In this document: piece by piece, positions 60,186-64,000 of the stretch
How the letters are laid out: each line of letters begins with the position of its first letter
Position numbering within the stretch: position 1 is the stretch's first letter
From: Idiomarina aquatica
Lineage (GTDB): Bacteria; Pseudomonadota; Gammaproteobacteria; Enterobacterales; Alteromonadaceae
Reading direction: 5' to 3'
DNA length: 64,000 bases
Assembly: GCF_003987185.1 (NCBI RefSeq)
Contig: NZ_PIPS01000003.1
Coordinates: 248,001-312,000, forward strand
Made by a program: the position numbers and the translations under genes
Notes under the pieces: generated by a model
The model's input: only the letters and a program-made list of their open reading frames with translations
Databases searched by the model: none
Told to the model about the DNA's origin: nothing

Positions 60186-60419
60186 TTAACGCTTTGCGCC
60201 AAACAATATCTTGTCGCTGTTGAACAGTGCCACAAGCAACCAGAAGCCGAAGAAAATTAACGTCGTCCACCCCATCGTGGACCAGCTCCAGAAGTCGTCG
60301 TCGCCCAGTAAAAGCTCACTGACCAGCCAATACATACCAAGTGCTAACAGCATCGAAGGCAACAGCACCAGGACAATCAGCAAGGGGATTTTAATGTGCT
60401 CGTAAATACGTTTTAACAT
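60186..60419 (-). CDS. Small membrane protein, unknown function
   Basis: 77 aa. Two hydrophobic helices (about residues 11-36 and 50-68) with an acidic loop (GDDDFWSW) between. The basic N-terminus suggests both ends in the cytoplasm. No family recognised. The stop is 5 bases from the -35 of the Fur-like promoter, so it is probably a separate unit from the genes downstream. Confidence 0.6.
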   Translation of the reverse strand: MLKRIYEHIKIPLLIVLVLLPSMLLALGMYWLVSELLLGDDDFWSWSTMGWTTLIFFGFWLLVALFNSDKILFGAKR

Positions 60420-60509
60420 GACGAAACTTATGGGTTGAGGATAAGTCGCCAGTATAGCCTTTAGTAAGGTTCAGTGTCAGTACTCATACAAGCGACGCGA
60501 CTACAGGGG

Positions 60510-61472
60510 TTACACTTGTGAGAGTAACCATTCAATCATCTGGTCACGACTTGTTTCTGAGTAATGAACCTTTTGCCAGTCACCGGAGTAGCATTTAGGT
60601 GCAATTTTGAACGCATGTTCTTGGTTGGCTCCAACAAAGTAGTGAATATGTTGCGGTATTCCCGCAGGAAAAAGTTCATTCAGTGTCTGGATACTGTGTT
60701 CCGGACTCACCAATGGATCGTTTTCCGCGAACATAAGAAGCAATGGGGCCGTTGTTGCTTGTAGGTAACTATCAGGCGAGAAATCTTTGATTATCTTTAA
60801 CTGTTTGAGGTTGCCCCACCAACCAAACCAAGAAACAAAGCGGAGCGTCCAATCCACATTGCTTGTGGCTTTCCGGTAGGCGGCCTTCTCATCAAGATCG
60901 TCGTCGCACTGATAGCCGCTGGCATAGTCATTGATTAACTGCTCACGGACGCTGAAGGTTGGGCCGGCCATGCTAATACCACCGGCAAACAGCGCAGGGT
61001 ATTCCGCTAATGCGATTTGTGTAATCCACCCCCCTTGGCTATGTCCGGCAACAAACACCTTTTTAGGGTCAACCCAGTCTTGGTTATGCAAAAACCGGGC
61101 GACGTTAGCTGCGTCAACGGCTCTTTGCTCAAACGACGTGTTATACCAGGTGCCAGAAGATTTTCCCGTTCCCCGCTTGTCAAACGACGCTATCGTGAAC
61201 CCCTTTTTAAGCAGTGGTTCTTCAAAAAAGAAGCGTAAGAACTTTTCATAGGTGCGTGTCGTTGAGAACTCACCAGAGCCAAAAAGAAACAGAACGACCG
61301 GTCCGGGCTCATGAGATTCAGCGGGTCGGGAGACCTGTAAATAAAGGTTCTCATTTTCACTCTCGACGAAAAAAGATTCTCGTATCGGAGCATCAATGGG
61401 TTTTGCAACGACGGTATAGGTCGCCATTAATGCAGCAAAACTGATCGCAAAAAAAATGATAGAGCGTTTCAT
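60510..61472 (-). CDS. Alpha/beta hydrolase, periplasmic
   Basis: 320 aa with a signal peptide (cleavage near residue 23, VVA-K). Alpha/beta hydrolase fold: oxyanion-type FLFGSGEFSTTRTYEKFLRFF, SFDKRGTGKS, nucleophile GHSQGGW (about residues 144-150), acid LLMFAENDPLV (about 247-257) and His in NQEHAFK (about 286-292). Peptidase S9/BAAT- or CocE-like features are possible. The substrate is unknown. Divergent from a CadC-like regulator. Confidence 0.85.
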   Translation of the reverse strand: MKRSIIFFAISFAALMATYTVVAKPIDAPIRESFFVESENENLYLQVSRPAESHEPGPVVLFLFGSGEFSTTRTYEKFLRFFFEEPLLKKGFTIASFDKRGTGKSSGTWYNTSFEQRAVDAANVARFLHNQDWVDPKKVFVAGHSQGGWITQIALAEYPALFAGGISMAGPTFSVREQLINDYASGYQCDDDLDEKAAYRKATSNVDWTLRFVSWFGWWGNLKQLKIIKDFSPDSYLQATTAPLLLMFAENDPLVSPEHSIQTLNELFPAGIPQHIHYFVGANQEHAFKIAPKCYSGDWQKVHYSETSRDQMIEWLLSQV

Positions 61473-61691
61473 AGGTGATCCTCATCACGATGGTTAATAA
61501 CACGTCTATTCTTGTGGAACGAACAAATATTGTGCAGTTAATAAGGGTTAATAATCCGGATTAACATTTTTTAATATCGCATCTGTCGCGTTTTGCCGAC
61601 ATTGTCGCCAGAAGCAAAGCAAACTAAACTGGAACCCATCGCGATTTTAGTAATAATTAGCTACTTAGTTTAACAATCAAGCGGGTGTAAG
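61473..61691. promoter_or_regulatory. Divergent regulatory region, hydrolase / CadC-like regulator
   Basis: 219 bases. It contains a perfect 12-bp palindrome TAATCCGGATTA (61552-61563) flanked by repeated TTAATA elements (about 61538-61575). These are candidate binding sites for the adjacent winged-helix regulator. No gene-sized open frame. Confidence 0.4.
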
Positions 61692-63086
61692 GTGTCTCAC
61701 AGCTATAAGTTCGGTCAGTGGCAATATGTACCGAGTGACTCTCAGCTCATTAACAGTCATGGAGAGCGTGTTACTATTGAACCGAGGCTCGGACGCCTTA
61801 TCGAAATTTTCTGTACTCATCCCGGAGAAAAACTGAGTCGAGACTTTCTACTGCGCGAGGTTTGGGCGCCCCGTGTGGTTTCAGAAGAAAGCTTGACGGT
61901 GGCCATCAGTCAGTTGCGAAAACAACTTGATCCGGAAAACTCAGCAGCTTATATCCGAACCATTCCCGGTCACGGGTACTTGTGGAAACCAACCACAGAA
62001 AAAGTCGACGTATCAAAACAAAAAACGCGTTATTCAACGTCGTTGATTGCCGGCATGGCTCTGGCCGTGATTGCCGTAGCTGTTACGCTCATGTTGTTAT
62101 TGATACCCGATGGGCCGGTTGAACATCACGCGTCAGCAAACACCGTGTTCGAAGAGAAATTACGTCGGGCTAATGAGCTGGTCGCCAATGGAGGTGATAA
62201 TGATGAAGCCATTCGCCTGTATCGTTCGGTGTTAAAAGATGCGCCAAATGCTGATGCATATTTAGGTCTTACCCGCGCAAAACTTGCAAGGATATCGCGA
62301 CACGATATCCCTGCTCACTCGGAAGAACTGATCCAACTTATGAAACGGGCGCTCGAAGAAAATCCAGACGTAAATGAGGGCGAGTGGCTGTTAGGTATGC
62401 TGTATTTTTATGGTGACTGGAATTTTCCGGAAGCCAAACGGCTGTTGCTTAATGAATACAATAGAGGCAACCGCACCCCGCGCTTTTTGCTCGAGTTTTC
62501 TGAAGTTATGCTGGCGTTAGGTGAGTCCGAATTAGTGGGTAGCGCAATTCGTAGCCTTCGGGAAAATCACCCTGAATTTTACTCGGCTCCCATGCTGGCC
62601 TGGTTGCACTTGATGCAAGATCAACATCAAAAAGCGGCGAGAGAGATAGAGCGCATACTTGCTGCTGAACCAGACAGCTATAATTTGCACGTTTCTGCGC
62701 AGAATACGGCATATCTTAATGGTGACTATGGAAAAGCCTGGTACCACTTAAAAGCTCTGATTGATGATGCGGATATTCCTCAGCAGCAGAAAAACAGGCT
62801 CGAAGCCGTCTATCAAGAGCAGGGACTCGTGGGCGTGCATGCTGAGTTAATGAAAAAACCGCTCTCCGAGCGACTGGGTCATTACCGGTCGCCAGTATCC
62901 AATGCTCGTCATGCGATCGTTGCGGGGTACTACGACGACGCCATTCGGTTTTTATCTGAAGCCATAAAAAACCGTGAATGGGAAGTGCTTTGGCTACTTG
63001 CTGATCCCCATTATGACCCGTTGCAAGCTCACCCAGGGTATACCGCTCTGGTTGCCGAATTTAAAAGGCTGACAAAGGCACATTAA
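61692..63086 (+). CDS. CadC/ToxR-like membrane-anchored regulator with TPR domain
   Basis: 464 aa, GTG start. N-terminal OmpR-type winged helix (about residues 5-100: FCTHPGEKLSRDFLLREVWAPRVVSEESLTVAISQLRKQL, IRTIPGHGYLW), one transmembrane segment (about 117-138), then a periplasmic C-terminal domain of TPR-like helices (about 150-460). This one-component plan lets a periplasmic signal change DNA binding. The upstream palindrome at 61552-61563 is a candidate target. The following PQQ-propeller gene is in the same direction, 86 bases on. Confidence 0.88.
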   Translation: MSHSYKFGQWQYVPSDSQLINSHGERVTIEPRLGRLIEIFCTHPGEKLSRDFLLREVWAPRVVSEESLTVAISQLRKQLDPENSAAYIRTIPGHGYLWKPTTEKVDVSKQKTRYSTSLIAGMALAVIAVAVTLMLLLIPDGPVEHHASANTVFEEKLRRANELVANGGDNDEAIRLYRSVLKDAPNADAYLGLTRAKLARISRHDIPAHSEELIQLMKRALEENPDVNEGEWLLGMLYFYGDWNFPEAKRLLLNEYNRGNRTPRFLLEFSEVMLALGESELVGSAIRSLRENHPEFYSAPMLAWLHLMQDQHQKAAREIERILAAEPDSYNLHVSAQNTAYLNGDYGKAWYHLKALIDDADIPQQQKNRLEAVYQEQGLVGVHAELMKKPLSERLGHYRSPVSNARHAIVAGYYDDAIRFLSEAIKNREWEVLWLLADPHYDPLQAHPGYTALVAEFKRLTKAH

Positions 63087-63172
63087 CAATTATTAATTTT
63101 TCTTTATCGACCTTTATTAGGGTTTCTTTGCGCAAAGAGGAATCCTTATGGCTTTCTTAAACGGAGAAAGTC

Positions 63173-64000
63173 ATGAAAACATCATTGTCGGTTTGTATTG
63201 CACTCGTCGCTTTTTTATTCAGTCATTGCGTATCAGCAGACTGGCTAGGTTTCAAAGGTCATCAACAGCGTAACCTGGCTTTGAATGTGCCCGTTATCAC
63301 CAGTCCACGGCTAGCAAAGCCACTTGATTTACCAACGCTGACCGTCGCATCGCCGCTGATTCATGGTGAACAGATTATCCTCGGCGGATTAGATGGGGTG
63401 ATTTATAGTTTTTCGCGCGATAGTTACCGATTAAATTGGTTGACGCCAACAGGTGCTGCGATTCGGTCAACGCCCACCATCGTCGATGGTACTGGGTATG
63501 TGTTGAATGAAGCCGGAAAATTTCTTGCGTTTGATACGGCATCAGGAAAAATTAGCTGGGAATTTGTGACCCAAGGCGAATCTCGTTTTACTGCTCATGG
63601 CTATCTCGGTATTAAAGCAGATGAGCCTATTACCGATCCTTGGGATTACTTTTCGTCATCACCGGTTATTCATAACGAACTGGTCATTTTTGGTAGTAGT
63701 GACCAACATATTTACGCCTTGAATAAAACCGACGGCAGTGAGGTATGGCGTTTTAAAGCGCGAGACTTGATACACAGTTCTCCGGCCATCTGGGGTGAGT
63801 TACTTATTGTCGGTGGCTGGGATGGTACGTTGCTGGCGTTAAACCTAAATAGTGGCCGCGTAGTTTGGGAGTTTGAAACCGGCAAAGACCCAGATACGAA
63901 AATTTGGCAAGGTATTCAGGCTAGCCCTGCGGTTTACCGAGACCATATTTATGTTGGTAGCCGGGACGGCTTTATGTATAGGCTTGATGCGGCGTCGGGG
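63173..64000 (+). CDS. PQQ-like beta-propeller protein (partial, runs off the window)
   Basis: 276 codons are visible and remain open at the right edge. ATG 63173 has a GGAGAAAG SD. Signal peptide about 22 residues (SHCVSA-D), so periplasmic or exported. Repeats of the PQQ/BamB-type blade are visible: SSPVIHNELVIFGSSDQHIYALNKTDG, SSPAIWGELLIVGGWDGTLLALNL, then SPAVYRDHIYVGSRDGFMYRLDAASG. No dehydrogenase catalytic features are visible in this part. Family members serve as scaffolds or quinone-binding oxidases; which applies cannot be told from the fragment. Confidence 0.8.
   Translation, partial: MKTSLSVCIALVAFLFSHCVSADWLGFKGHQQRNLALNVPVITSPRLAKPLDLPTLTVASPLIHGEQIILGGLDGVIYSFSRDSYRLNWLTPTGAAIRSTPTIVDGTGYVLNEAGKFLAFDTASGKISWEFVTQGESRFTAHGYLGIKADEPITDPWDYFSSSPVIHNELVIFGSSDQHIYALNKTDGSEVWRFKARDLIHSSPAIWGELLIVGGWDGTLLALNLNSGRVVWEFETGKDPDTKIWQGIQASPAVYRDHIYVGSRDGFMYRLDAASG

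Overview
This window is a chromosomal segment of a Gram-negative marine-type gammaproteobacterium, most like the Alteromonadales and in particular Idiomarina and relatives. That placement is inferred from an argE gene divergent from argCBFG plus an argH fused to an N-acetylglutamate synthase domain, a fused ThiD-ThiE protein, several TonB/RND/lipoprotein envelope genes, and roughly balanced base composition. I see no phage, transposon, CRISPR array, tRNA or rRNA. Almost all sequence is protein-coding, and only one gap exceeds 300 bases (4538-4908, which holds a TPP riboswitch).

Layout. 1-900: small leftward operon DUF4177-yidD-TM2 protein. 977-4537: leftward GAF-GGDEF-EAL and PAS-GAF-GGDEF genes (c-di-GMP turnover) around a small DUF2805-type gene. 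4714-10883: TPP riboswitch and the rightward thiamin operon thiC-thiDE-thiF-thiS-thiG-thiH with overlapping genes. 10962-16754: PH-domain membrane protein, MBL-fold enzyme, DUF998-like membrane protein, copA, murI, MAPEG protein and an unknown conserved gene. 16976-20405: maeA, a cystathionine beta-lyase-type enzyme and azurin. 20479-24647: RND efflux pair. 24631-27214: leftward sensor kinase-TerB-periplasmic binding protein operon. 27366-31502: large TolB-like/amidohydrolase secreted protein and a LysR regulator. 31575-36113: MacAB-like ABC export operon. 36252-40909: aceK convergent with aceBA (glyoxylate bypass). 41101-42729: chemoreceptor. 42793-49828: arginine biosynthesis, divergent argE / argCBFGH(A), with tandem ARG-box-like sites between. 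49844-56359: secreted MBL-fold hydrolase divergent from a lipoprotein plus TonB-dependent receptor pair. 56409-58636: mscS, GST and a LiaF-like protein. 58813-61472: ChaN/TraB-like secreted protein, an apparently Fur-controlled small-gene pair, a small membrane protein and an alpha/beta hydrolase. 61692-64000: a CadC/ToxR-like membrane regulator and a truncated PQQ-type beta-propeller gene running off the right edge.

The most interesting unit is at 50.7-56.4 kb. A near-consensus PhoB box (50786-50803) sits where a -35 element would be, 10 bases before a plausible -10, upstream of an internally duplicated lipoprotein and a TonB-dependent receptor. This suggests a phosphate-starvation outer-membrane uptake system whose ligand is unknown. 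A second regulatory find is a Fur-like site lying exactly between the -35 and -10 of two unannotatable small genes (59546-60116). Several convergent gene pairs appear to carry the terminator of one gene inside the coding sequence of the other (aceA inside aceK, maeA inside metC).
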